A stretch of DNA of 64,000 bases from DATBGZ01 sp036557785 (GCA_036557785.1 DATBGZ010000056.1:7319-71318); one strand, 5' to 3'. Positions 53,537-62,170 are shown, counted from the first letter of the stretch. The notes: generated by a model not told the origin, from the letters alone. Program-made: numbers and translations.

Positions 53537-54582
53537 CACGCCGCGAGCCCGGCATCGTGCGCCGGCTGCCCCGGCGGTGGAGATGGGTGGCGGCCATCGC
53601 CGTCGTCGTGCTCATCGGCGTGGCGGGCTGGGTCGCCTCACCGTGGCCACCACGGTCAGCGCCGAGGCCCGCCGGACCGGTGGTGCTCGCCGCTGGCGAG
53701 GTCGGCGGAGTGTCCCACCTCTACTCCGAGGAGCTGGGCGCGGCGTTCGGCGGCGCACCCGGCGCCTTCCGGACGGTCACGACTGACGGCTCGCGAGACA
53801 GTCTCGACCTGCTGGCCGGTGGTGGTGCCACGTTCGCCCTCGCCACCGCGGACGTGGTCGCGGCGTACCTGGCCGCACATCCGACGACGTCGATCCGTGC
53901 TGTGGCCCGGCTCTACGACAGCTACGTGCACCTCGTCGTCGCGGCCGACGGCCCGGTGCACCGTCCGGCCGATCTGCGCGGTGCCCGGGTCGCGGTCGGC
54001 ACGCCCGGCTCAGGATGGCAGCAGGTGGCCGACCAGATCCTCGACGTGGCAGGCATCGATCCCGGGACGGATATCACCCGGTTCGACCTCGGCCCGCAGG
54101 CGGCGGCCACGGCGCTGGCCGCTCGACAGATCGACGCGTTCTTTCTCGTCGACGCCATGCCCTCGCCCGAGCTCACGGGGACGACCGGTGGCTACAGCTA
54201 CATGCACGGCGGCGCGATCCGCTTGGTCGACCTCGCCGACGTCGCGGACCAGTTGCCGGCATCGGAGAACTGCCCCGGCTCGTCGTGCGCCGCGTACCAC
54301 ACCGGCACCGTACCTGCGCAGACGTACCCATCGTTGGCCGTGGCGATCACGACGGTGGCCATGCCCACCCTCCTGCTCACCGCCGCGGCGGTCAGCGACG
54401 AGCTAGTCGGGCGGATCACAGCGCTCGTGTTCGCCAGCGCGCCGCGGATCGCCGCAGATCTGCCGGCCGTGCGCCAGATCGATCGCCATGGCGCCATCTT
54501 CACCGGTGCGGTGCCGCTGCACGAGGGTGCGGCGGCCTACTACCGCGCCACGAAGGTCTTCGCGTTCGCCCCGTTGCCGTGA
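53533..54582 (+). CDS. TAXI-family solute-binding protein
   Basis: A 349-residue protein with a basic N-terminus and a single N-terminal helix (about residues 18-38), so it is membrane-tethered. The TAXI core follows: ASNLP-type start replaced by VVLAAGEVGGVSHLYSEELG, then TTDGSRDSLDLLAGGGATFALATADV, RAVARLYDSYVHLVV and DLRGARVAVGTPGSGWQQVA. TAXI proteins usually serve TRAP transporters, but no permease genes are nearby and the gene overlaps the histidine kinase. It may therefore be a ligand-sensing partner of the kinase; this is inference. Confidence 0.85.
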   Translation: MTRREPGIVRRLPRRWRWVAAIAVVVLIGVAGWVASPWPPRSAPRPAGPVVLAAGEVGGVSHLYSEELGAAFGGAPGAFRTVTTDGSRDSLDLLAGGGATFALATADVVAAYLAAHPTTSIRAVARLYDSYVHLVVAADGPVHRPADLRGARVAVGTPGSGWQQVADQILDVAGIDPGTDITRFDLGPQAAATALAARQIDAFFLVDAMPSPELTGTTGGYSYMHGGAIRLVDLADVADQLPASENCPGSSCAAYHTGTVPAQTYPSLAVAITTVAMPTLLLTAAAVSDELVGRITALVFASAPRIAADLPAVRQIDRHGAIFTGAVPLHEGAAAYYRATKVFAFAPLP

Positions 54583-54708
54583 TGGCCGGTCGTCCGAGTC
54601 GTGGCTCACTGGCCCGCGCTCTGCCGGCCCGTTCGCGGGCCCGCTTCGCGGGTGCGGAACCGGGGCGGAGCGGGAGCGGATCGGGCGATGCGGTGCCATG
54701 ATCGGCGG

Positions 54709-55068
54709 GTGCACCAGGCCTTCGTCCATACCGCAACGCTGATCATGGGCGCCGACGCCGACCTCGGTGCCCCGGGGGCCGCCGTGACGGTGGCACTGTG
54801 TGGCCATTGGGAGCACGAACCGCCCTGCCCGTTGGCCGCGCACCACACCCGGGCGACCCGGGTCGAGGGCGAGGTCCGGTTGCGCATCCTGTTCGCCGCC
54901 GAGCCGACGGCGGAGCAGACCGTACGGGAACGGATCGACGCGGCGCTGGCCGCAGGCGAACTTCGCGGGCCGGACGGGAGCGTGACTCGATGGCGTTGGC
55001 AGAGCAGCCAACGCGACGAGGTCGCGGACGCGGAGCGGGCGCACGGTCGCAGGCTCGTGCGCGGTTGA
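54709..55068 (+). CDS. Small hypothetical protein
   Basis: A 119-residue soluble protein from GTG 54709; the frame is open upstream to 54601 but that part is Arg/Pro-rich and unlikely. It has beta-rich segments (AVTVALCGHWEHEPPCPLAAH, RLRILFAAEPTAEQ) and a helical end. Two Cys and several His near residue 35 could bind metal. No family is recognised. It lies 127 bases after the TAXI gene. Confidence 0.55.
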   Translation: MHQAFVHTATLIMGADADLGAPGAAVTVALCGHWEHEPPCPLAAHHTRATRVEGEVRLRILFAAEPTAEQTVRERIDAALAAGELRGPDGSVTRWRWQSSQRDEVADAERAHGRRLVRG

Positions 55069-55126
55069 GCCGACGCGCGGGTCGCGTGTTCTGCCCGCCC
55101 TCGGCGCCCGTCATCCGGTGGCCCGC

Positions 55127-56179
55127 TCACGCCGCCAGTCCGATGGCCTTCTTGGCTCTCGCGACGGTATGCCCTGCCCGTTCCCGAGCCCGCGAGGCGC
55201 CCTCGTGGCGCACCCTCTCCAGGTGCCCCCAGTCGGCGACGAGTTCGGCATAGCGGCGCTGCACCGGAGCCAGAGTGTCCACAATGGCCTCGGTGAGTGC
55301 CTCCTTGAGCTGGGCGTACGAGGTGAACCGGGTCGCCACGGTGGCGGGGTCGGTGCGCTCGCACGCGGCCAGGATCTCGAGGAGGTTCGACACGGCCGGC
55401 TTGCGGCGAGGGTCGTGGATGACGGCGCCGTCCGCGTCGGTCACCGCGCGGGCCACCTTGCGGCGGACCAGCTCCGGCTTCTCCAGAAGGCGGATCAGAC
55501 CGGAGTCCACAGTAGAGGACTTGCCCATCTTTCCGGCGGGGTCGGCCAGATCCATGACCCGTGCCGCGACCGCCGGGTGCACCGCCCGAGGGACCGTGAA
55601 AGTGCGGCCATACCGGGTGTTGAAGCGGTTGGCGACATCTCGCGCCAGCTCCAGGTGCTGGCTCTGGTCGTCACCGACCGGCACCTCGGCGGCATCGTGG
55701 AGCAGGATGTCCGCGGCCATCAACACCGGGTAGGTGAGCAGCGACAAGCGGACCGGCTCCGGCCCTGACGCCTTGGTCCGGAACTGGATCATGCGGGCCG
55801 CCTCGCCGTACCCGGTCGCGCACTCCAACAGGTAATGCAGTTCGGCGTGCTCCGGGACGTCCGACTGGACGTAGACCAGGGCCGAATCAGGGTCGACACC
55901 GCAGGCGAGCAGCGTCGCCAGCAACTCGCCGGTCAACGCCCGCAGCCGGGTGGGATCGTGTTCGACGGTCAGGGCGTGCAGGTCAGCGATCATGATGACC
56001 GACTCGGCGCGTCGGTGCTCGGTGGCGGCATCGAGCATGGGGCGGATCGCGCCCAGGTAGTTGCCCAGGTGAAGCGTCCCGGTCGGCTTGAATCCGGTCA
56101 GCCGGCGCGCGGCCGTGGCCGCGTCGGCATCCATCGCGCTGTGGAGGGTGGGGTGCTCGTGGGTGGCTACGGTCGTCAT
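55127..56179 (-). CDS. trpS: Tryptophanyl-tRNA synthetase
   Basis: A 350-residue class Ib synthetase that charges tRNA-Trp. It has the HIGH-like LHLGNYLGA and the KMSKS loop GKMGKSSTVD, with AESVIMIADLHALTVEHDP and DDQSQHLELARDVANRFN typical of TrpRS. ATG 56179 is preceded by an AGGAG site; the frame is open further upstream but through the leader region. Expression appears to be controlled by the attenuator at 56246-56343. Confidence 0.95.
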   Translation of the reverse strand: MTTVATHEHPTLHSAMDADAATAARRLTGFKPTGTLHLGNYLGAIRPMLDAATEHRRAESVIMIADLHALTVEHDPTRLRALTGELLATLLACGVDPDSALVYVQSDVPEHAELHYLLECATGYGEAARMIQFRTKASGPEPVRLSLLTYPVLMAADILLHDAAEVPVGDDQSQHLELARDVANRFNTRYGRTFTVPRAVHPAVAARVMDLADPAGKMGKSSTVDSGLIRLLEKPELVRRKVARAVTDADGAVIHDPRRKPAVSNLLEILAACERTDPATVATRFTSYAQLKEALTEAIVDTLAPVQRRYAELVADWGHLERVRHEGASRARERAGHTVARAKKAIGLAA

Positions 56180-56245
56180 GGCGGTGGCTCCTGTCCACAG
56201 TGGAGATTGGCCGCCTCCATGCCGAACGACCGCCGGCATGCGAAA

Positions 56246-56343
56246 GCGGCCGCCCGGATGGGGCGGCCGCGTCGGAAGTTGGGTACGCGAGTCTGGTGGC
56301 CGCCCTAGCGGCGCCACCAACCGAGGGTGCGCAGACCTCGCAT
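56246..56343 (-). promoter_or_regulatory. trpS transcription attenuator
   Basis: On the minus strand the leader peptide (56305-56343) is followed by three alternative pairings. Segment 1, TGGTGGC over the Trp codons (56313-56319), pairs with segment 2, GCCACCA (56294-56300). Segment 2 also contains GGGCGGCC (56298-56305), which pairs with GGCCGCCC (56261-56268), the antiterminator. The terminator is GCGGCCGCCC (56261-56270) with GGGCGGCCGC (56246-56255), 10 perfect pairs and a 5-base loop, followed by TTTCG. Scarce Trp-tRNA would stall ribosomes on the Trp codons and free segment 2. TATCCT just upstream of the leader ATG is a likely -10, giving a nearly leaderless start. Confidence 0.8.
56305..56343 (-). 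CDS. trpS leader peptide
   Basis: A 12-residue open frame, MRGLRTLGWWRR, with two adjacent Trp codons four codons before the stop (TAG). It lies 125 bases upstream of trpS. No clear ribosome site is visible, consistent with a leaderless transcript beginning at or near its ATG. Confidence 0.75.
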   Translation of the reverse strand: MRGLRTLGWWRR

Positions 56344-56385
56344 GGGACGGAGGATACCAGAGCCGGGGGCACGTACGCTCGGCGT

Positions 56386-57171
56386 ATGCCCGGACCGAGG
56401 CGTGAGGCTGGCGGCCGTACGGCCACGCGACGTACGGTCGGTGCTGCCCCGGCCCGTACGGTCTCGGTGCCCGACCGTACGGTCTCGCAGCGCCCACGCC
56501 GGCGCGCGGTGCGCCGAGTCGGCATCATGGGCGGCACCTTCGACCCGATTCACCACGGCCACCTCGTCGCCGCGAGCGAGGTGGCGAGCCGGTTCCTGCT
56601 GGACGAGGTCGTCTTCGTACCGACCGGCCAGCCCTGGCAGAAGACCGAGCCCGCCGGCTCAGGAGGCCGTGGCTCTGAGCCCGCCGGCTCAGGAGGCCGT
56701 AGCTCTGAGCCCGCCGGCTCAGGCTACGAGGTGAGCTCGGCCGAGGATCGGTACCTCATGACCGTGATCGCGACGGCGCCGAACCCCCGCTTCTCGGTCA
56801 GCCGGGTCGATATCGACCGCGGCGGCCCGACGTACACCGTCGACACGCTGCGCGACCTGCGCGCTGTCTACGGCGCGAAGGTGGACCTCTTCTTCATCAC
56901 CGGCGCAGATGCCCTGGCCAAGATCCTCTCCTGGAAGGACGCCGAGTCGATCTTCGACCTGGCCCATCTCGTGGGCGTGACCCGGCCGGGTTTCGTGCTC
57001 TCCGACGCCCACCTACCGGCGGACACCGTGAGCCTGGTCCAGGTGCCCGCGATGGCGATCTCCTCCACCGACTGCCGCAGACGGGTGGTCGACGGGCAGC
57101 CGATCTGGTACCTGGTCCCCGACGGGGTCGTGCAGTACATCGCCAAGCGAAACCTCTACCGGGCTCACTAG
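56386..57171 (+). CDS. nadD: Nicotinate-nucleotide adenylyltransferase
   Basis: NadD, forming deamido-NAD from nicotinate mononucleotide and ATP. The nucleotidyltransferase signature GIMGGTFDPIHHGHLVAA (GxFxPxHxGH) and the ISSTDCRRR motif (SxTxxR) are intact. ATG 56386 gives 261 residues with a 40-residue basic N-terminal extension; GTG 56509 would give the usual family start RVGIMGG and is just as likely, because a divergent trpS promoter lies close to 56360. Between PWQK and the family's SSAEDRYLM sits an in-frame tandem repeat (56646-56723) that is absent from normal NadD. Confidence 0.92.
   Translation: MPGPRREAGGRTATRRTVGAAPARTVSVPDRTVSQRPRRRAVRRVGIMGGTFDPIHHGHLVAASEVASRFLLDEVVFVPTGQPWQKTEPAGSGGRGSEPAGSGGRSSEPAGSGYEVSSAEDRYLMTVIATAPNPRFSVSRVDIDRGGPTYTVDTLRDLRAVYGAKVDLFFITGADALAKILSWKDAESIFDLAHLVGVTRPGFVLSDAHLPADTVSLVQVPAMAISSTDCRRRVVDGQPIWYLVPDGVVQYIAKRNLYRAH
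56646..56723 (+). repeat. 30-bp tandem repeat inside nadD
   Basis: Two full 30-base units (56646-56675, 56676-56705; they differ at one base) and a partial third encode EPAGSGGR(G/S)S repeats. Each unit contains the imperfect palindrome TGAGCC ... GGCTCA. The frame stays open, so NadD is lengthened by about 26 residues in a surface loop. Confidence 0.8.
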
Positions 57172-57229
57172 GCCGCTGACCTGGGCAAACGTCCCAGGCC
57201 GGGCACCTCCGGCCCAACTTCGGCCCAAC

Positions 57230-57414
57230 TCACCCCACCACCCTCGGCCCGGGCACCGACAGTCGGAGACCGGCGTCGACCAGAATCCGAGTCGCCTCGA
57301 TCGCCTCGGGCCACCGCCCGACGTATGTGTTGAGCGTGATCGTCGGTGTCGCATGGCCAAAGGCAAGCTGAACCGTCTTCACCGACGCCGCGCCGTGGAA
57401 ACCGGTAGAGAGCG
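57230..57414 (-). pseudogene. C-terminal fragment of tyrosine integrase
   Basis: Minus-strand translation reads VKTVQLAFGHATPTITLNTYVG, the end of the catalytic domain of phage-type integrases (GH and the Tyr nucleophile), then a tail to TGA at 57230. No start or N-terminal part precedes it. Its reading frame continues exactly into the integrase remnant at 61230 if the 3.8 kb between them is removed. Confidence 0.85.
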
Positions 57415-57471
57415 ATCTTCGGCCCCTGTCGAATACTCACCCCGGAGGCCCCGCGGGTCGAGGAGCATTCG

Positions 57472-59590
57472 TCATCGTTGGGGATCGTCGTCCTGGAGTA
57501 GTTCGGCGGCGTAGCGGCTCCAGTCGGCGCCGGCCTCGTGCATCCAGCGCACCGCGGTGGTCGGGGCGAGGTTGAGCAGGTCGGCGAGGACGGCGGCGGG
57601 CAGGTGCGCGGCGAGGTGGGTCATGGTGGCGCGCCGACCGGGCAGCGCACCGATGCCGAGCTTGCGCAGGCGAACGCCGAGTTGCGAGCCGGTGATCGGC
57701 TTGCCGGGCTTCCCGCCGGGGAAGAGCCAGCGGCTGGCGGGTGAGCCGATGCCGGTGTAGGCGCGCCCGGAGCGGGCGAGTTCGAGCGCGGCCTGGCCGA
57801 GCTGGTCTGGCAGGATGATCTCGTCGCGGCCGAACCGGACCGAGACGGTGCCGCCGCGGTTGGTGACCTGATCGGTGGTCATCGCGGCGATGCGGGACAG
57901 GTGCTGGCCGTAGAGCAGCAGCAGGCAGCCGGCGACCCGGTTGGTGAGGTCGATCTCCTCGTCGTGCAGCAGGCGGTTGATTTGTTCCCAACGCTGCTCG
58001 GGATCGCTGGCGGCGCCGTTGTTGCGCGGCGGCAACGGGACGTGCACGGCCGGGCAGTGGTGGTGCTCGGCGGCCCAGAGCACGAAGTCACGCACTGAGC
58101 CGGCCCCTTGCCCGGTCTCCAGCCATATGTCCACGGTGGACTGTTTGCAGTCGGCGAGAGCGAGGTTCCGAGCGGCGAGCCAGGCGAGGAAGTCCACGGC
58201 CGCGCGCAGCCGGACATGGGCGACGGCGGTGTTGGTGCGGGGCCGGGGGCGTTGAACGGCGCCACGGCGCAGGCGGCGTAGGACCCGCCAGGTGGCGTAG
58301 GCCTTGGCCAGCCGCCGGTCCTCGGGGCGGGTGATGGTCGCGATCAGGTCGGTGGCCCAGCGTTCGGTGCGGGCCAGGCCCTCGTCACGTTCGGGTAGGG
58401 CGCCGTTGGCGACCAGGACGTGACGCAGGTAGTCGGCGGCGCGAGGGCGCGGGTGCATGTCGAGGGCCTCGTGGGTGAGGGCGAGTCGGCCCGCGGCGGC
58501 CTCGGCGAGCAGAGCGGCGCCGGCACCCCTGCGCAGCCAGTTCAGCGCCGAGCGCGGCGCGTTCGTGGCGGCGATCGCGGCGTAGACGCCGGTGAGCTGG
58601 GCCGGGATCTCGTCGTTGTCGCCGCGCAGCAGCACCGCGGTGCGGCGGCGCAGGCTGCAGGCCGGGCAGCGGCCCTTCTCGTAGAGCTTGGTCTCCACGC
58701 CGCATTCGGAGCACGTGTGGGTGGCCCGGCAGGCCGGCGCAGTCGGCGCAGGTGGTCGCGTTCGGGCCGGACGGGAAGACCAGCCTGCGAAGGTTTCCGC
58801 ACTGCTCGCACTGGGCGCGGTGGCGCAGGGCGTTGGTGTAGCAGGTGTCGCACAGCGGTCCCGCCGGCCGGCGCACCGCGGGCGGCCGGTCGCGCCCGCA
58901 CCGGACGCAGGTGTCGGTGGAGCGCGGGCTGCACGGCTTGCAGACTGGTTCGGCGGTGTCGGCGAAGTAGCAGGGGCGGGTGCGGCCGCAGCGGGAGCAG
59001 ACCGCTCGGGGCGGGCGGTAGCAGTTCGTGCACACGTCGGGGTTGCCGTCGCGGCCGCCCACCGCGATGGAGGCGGTGACGCCGCACAGTGCGCACCGGC
59101 GGTGGGCGCGCTCGTGGCGACGGCAGCGCTCGCAGATCGGCTGTCCGTCCGATGTGGAGCTTGCCACTGGTTTCGTTGTCCCGCAACGGGTGCACGGCGC
59201 GGCGTTGCTCTGGTGCGCGCAGCGGCGGCACATGCCACCGGCCTGGGTCACGTTCAGTGGTGCGCCGGTGCGTCCGCAGACGGCGCACGCCCGCGCCGCC
59301 AACGCCGCGCCGCGGGCGATGAGCTCGCCGACCAGCCGCCCGACGGTGGGCGGCGCACCCAGCGCCAGCGCGCTCGGATGGTCCCGCAGCGCCGCGGCCA
59401 GGCTGCGCAGCGTCGCCGCCCGGCCGGCCACGACCGCGTCGACGGCCTCGGCGACCACACGCCGGGGCAGCCTCACGCCGGTCGCCTTGACGTGGTCGAC
59501 GACCTCCCGATGGCGGCAGTCGGGGCAGTGCTGCCCGCTGGGGCGTCGGGACGGGTGTCGGCAGGGCGTGCTCGTCGCGGCCACGCCCAT
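57472..59590 (-). pseudogene. Zinc-ribbon recombinase-like protein, frameshifted
   Basis: Two frames together encode about 705 residues. From ATG 59590 the N-terminal part has at least seven C-x-x-C pairs of zinc ribbons (for example CAVC/CRRC, CTRC/CERC, CADC). The reading shifts at a CCC/GGG run near 58725-58727, where one extra base puts CSEC/CPAC in the second frame. The rest (SALNWLRRGAGAALLAEAAA; LTNRVAGCLLLLYGQHLSR; TTAVRWMHEAGADWSRYAAEL) resembles a diverged recombinase C-terminus without a clear HxxR. The ATG shares one base with the upstream TGA. The frameshift may be real or a sequence error. Confidence 0.75.
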
Positions 59591-59907
59591 CACCTGGCCT
59601 GCGGCGTGATGCGGGCCCGGCGCGGCCGAGGCCGTTGCGCCGGCTCCGCCGCGGCAGCCCGCTTGGCCGGTGTCTGGTCCTGCAGCTCGATCAGGTCGCC
59701 GGGCTGGCAGTCGAGGATGTCGCACAGCGCGGCCAGCGTGGACAGGCTCAGCCGTTGCGGCACCCCGGTCACCAGCCGGTAGACCTGCTCCCGGGACAGC
59801 TTCACCCCGCGCTGGGCCAGCGGGGCGATCAGATCCGTGGTCGCGAACATGCCCCGCTCGGCCATCCGGGCTCGCAGGTGCCACCGGTAGCCGACCCTAC
59901 TGGTCAC
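59590..59907 (-). CDS. XRE-family transcriptional regulator
   Basis: A 105-residue protein from GTG 59907, whose GTGA overlaps the recombinase stop. The helix-turn-helix reads TDLIAPLAQRGVKLSREQVY then RLSLSTLAALCDILDCQPGDL, the Cro/C1-type signature with the typical third-helix end. A basic Ala/Arg-rich tail follows (AKRAAAAEPAQRPRPRRAR). It lies between the two recombinase genes and probably regulates the element. Confidence 0.85.
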   Translation of the reverse strand: MTSRVGYRWHLRARMAERGMFATTDLIAPLAQRGVKLSREQVYRLVTGVPQRLSLSTLAALCDILDCQPGDLIELQDQTPAKRAAAAEPAQRPRPRRARITPQAR

Positions 59908-60995
59908 TGTGGACGGTCCTGTCCGTCGTATGCCCGGGCCAGAGCCGCGCGTAGCATCCGGTTCTTCGCATCCGAGCCGACGGTGGTGTACGCGGCGGTC
60001 GTGGACGCCCACGAGTGCCCGACCTGCTGCTGGACAAACAACGGATCCACCCCGTCCTCGATGAGATGCGACACGTAGGAATGTCGCAGGCAGTGCACCG
60101 ACAATTCAACCGGCAGGTCGGCGGCGGCGCGAAGGACGGCGAAGCGCTCGTCGACCCGACGTGGAGAGATCCGCCCGTCCTGCTCAGTCAGCCACAGCGC
60201 CGGTTCCCGCTCAAGGCCGTAGAGCGGACGCACCTCGGTCAGGTACTGCTCCAGCGCATCGGCCGCCCACGGCATCACCGTGGCCACCGCCCGCCGCCGC
60301 GGCGGGCTGCCCCGCATCGCCTTGCCATAGCGGACGTTGCAGACCCCGAGCACGCCCAACCGCGGTGCGGCCGGGTTGGCAGTGAAGTCCACGACGTCCA
60401 GCATCGTCGCCTCCCGACGCCGCAGCCCCCACCCGTAGATCACCTTGAACAGGGTGGCGTCGCGGAAAGCCGCCAGCCAACCCTTACGACCCCGCGCCTG
60501 CACCGTGGCCACCCGGTCGTCGGCGGCGTCGAGGAACGTCTGCAACTCGTTGCGCGACAACGGCCTCCGCTCGGGCCGGCCTTCGTAGTCGACGGCGTGC
60601 ACCGCTATGTTCTCGGCGAAGCACACCTGCACCGGCACCGCGAAGACCTGCTTCTCGCACTCGACGAGCCAGCCGTAGCGCGGGTCGCACACATAGTCCA
60701 GGAACGTCGCCAACGCGCCCTGGTACGAGCGCACCGTCGAGTGTGCCCACTCACCCGAGGCCACCCACGAATCGACCTGCGCCGGCGCCCACTGCCACGG
60801 CCACACCCCGGTGAACTCCCGGAACCGGCGCACGATCCGCTCCCGCCCCTCCACCACGCCGGCGGACAGGCGCCGGGCCGCCTGCTGGCGCCGCCAGCCC
60901 TCGAGCATTCCCTCAAACAGGGCCGGCTCCGGTCGGATCGGCGTCACGCCCTCGACCAGCACCAGCGCCGCCGACCCTGCGACCCCTGCCGCCAC
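59904..60995 (-). CDS. Tyrosine recombinase
   Basis: A 363-residue site-specific recombinase. The N-terminal SAM-like core-binding domain occupies about residues 40-135, followed by the catalytic domain with Arg in YGWGLRRREATML, HCLRHSYVSHL (H-x-x-R), GHSW and the tyrosine nucleophile in TTAAYTTVG. All four visible catalytic residues are present, so it is likely active. It is the first gene of the operon and starts 240 bases inside the right element end; GATGCAAC repeats upstream may be its binding sites. Confidence 0.92.
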   Translation of the reverse strand: MAAGVAGSAALVLVEGVTPIRPEPALFEGMLEGWRRQQAARRLSAGVVEGRERIVRRFREFTGVWPWQWAPAQVDSWVASGEWAHSTVRSYQGALATFLDYVCDPRYGWLVECEKQVFAVPVQVCFAENIAVHAVDYEGRPERRPLSRNELQTFLDAADDRVATVQARGRKGWLAAFRDATLFKVIYGWGLRRREATMLDVVDFTANPAAPRLGVLGVCNVRYGKAMRGSPPRRRAVATVMPWAADALEQYLTEVRPLYGLEREPALWLTEQDGRISPRRVDERFAVLRAAADLPVELSVHCLRHSYVSHLIEDGVDPLFVQQQVGHSWASTTAAYTTVGSDAKNRMLRAALARAYDGQDRPQ

Positions 60996-61235
60996 GCGTC
61001 ACCCCCGGGAGCCGATGCACTCAGCGCATCAATCCGGCGCTAGGAGCAACCTAAACGGATGCAACATCGTAGCAACAGATGCAACGGAGGCGCCGGATCC
61101 CTTACGCGACGGCGTGTCCGGCAGAAACGACCCCACATACGGACCAGCCTGCGAAAACCCTTGCTGTTGCAGCACAATGATCCCAGAACCCGCCGAATGA
61201 TGCGCCAAATGCAACATCGCTCATTTTCAAGAGCG
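60996..61235. repeat. Right end of the element with TGCAAC repeats
   Basis: This 240-base end holds four copies of TGCAAC or its complement (61060-61065, 61080-61085, 61166-61171, 61210-61215) and two exact ATGCAACATCG repeats (61059-61069, 61209-61219). It also carries the recombinase promoter. The pattern suits recombinase arm-binding sites. Confidence 0.6.
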
Positions 61236-62170
61236 TCGCGAAGTAGTGCCTCAGTGTGTGAAACCCGATACCCTTCGGCATCCCCGCCTGTTCCACTGCC
61301 GGAACCCAACCGCGCGACCAATGGCTCCGATGAATCGGGTTGCCGGCCTTGGTGAGGAAGAGCAGCCGGGCAAGCCGGCGAACAGGCTTGCGGGGATTGG
61401 TCTCGTCGTCGATCTCGACGTGCACCGGCGGGAACGCCTCGATGTGTCGCCTGACAGCCTGGACCACAACCGCGCCGAGTTCCACCGTCCGGCGGCTCTG
61501 GGGCGTCTTCGGCGGCGCGAGGAAGGGCCTGCGACCGCTGACCACCTTCAGCTGTTGCACGACCTCCAGCGTCCCGCCATCCAGGTCGAGACGATCGAGC
61601 TCAAGCCCTCACGCCTCACCCTGGCGAAGCCCCGTGCCTGCCCCAACCAGGGGCAGCGCCTCATACCCGCCAGGACACCCACCTGGACCAGCCAGCGCGG
61701 CCGACAGCGCGTGGATCTGCTCGGCCGTCCGGATGAACATGTCCTCGCCGGGAAGGTCGGGCAGCTGAATGCCCTGACACGGTGACACGCCGATCACCCG
61801 ATCGATGACCGCCGCACGAAACGTTGAGACGAGGTAGCCATAGGCAACCCGAAGCGAGCTCGGAGCCAGCACCTGAGCCCGGTCCTTAACCCACGCTTGA
61901 ATGGTGCTGGCACGAACCTGCGCCGTCCGCATCCCGCCGAATACGGGGTAGACGTGCACCCGAAGTGTGCGCTCCACCAGTTCGGCCGTCGAGTCCGCGT
62001 GGAGCCGACCTACCCGCCACGTCTCGCCGTACGCGTTGACGGTCACGCGACCCGCCGCCGGGTCGACGTAGACGCCTCGACTCACGTCGGCCCGAACGTC
62101 GGCGTCGAAGCGCTCAGCGTCCACCTTCCGGGCAAACATCTGCCACCGGCGCAACCGCCTACGTCCTGAC
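61230..62170 (-). pseudogene. N-terminal part of interrupted tyrosine integrase
   Basis: The minus strand reads RRLRRWQMFARKVDAERFDAD, PVFGGMRTAQVRASTIQAWV, GTGLRQGEA (catalytic Arg), then an in-frame TGA at 61609-61611. The frame resumes with GLELDRLDLDGG, and runs to IGFHTLRHYFATL (H-x-x-R) at the insertion point. The true start is lost near 62170, where the sequence no longer looks like an integrase. It has three lesions: truncated start, nonsense codon and element insertion. Confidence 0.85.

Larger units (their letters stand above)
57409..61235. mobile_element. 3.8 kb three-gene recombinase element inserted in an integrase gene
   Basis: The direct repeat AGAGCG marks both ends (57409-57414 and 61230-61235). 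It contains three co-oriented minus-strand genes: tyrosine recombinase, XRE regulator and zinc-ribbon recombinase-like protein. Joining the flanks through one AGAGCG gives an uninterrupted FATL-STGF-HGAASVKTVQ integrase sequence. Just inside the ends, GAGCGAT (57410-57416) and ATCGCTC (61216-61222) form an inverted pair. It is an autonomous or once-mobile tyrosine-recombinase element; the boundaries are by hand alignment and could shift by a few bases. Confidence 0.75.

Noticed and set aside
57172..57230. tRNA attachment site next to the integrase remnant
   Set aside because: No cloverleaf could be formed in this stretch; only a short 6-bp hairpin (57180-57198) is present.
57409..61235. CRISPR array at the TGCAAC repeats
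   Set aside because: The repeats are only 6-11 bases, irregularly spaced, and no cas gene is nearby; recombinase sites fit better.
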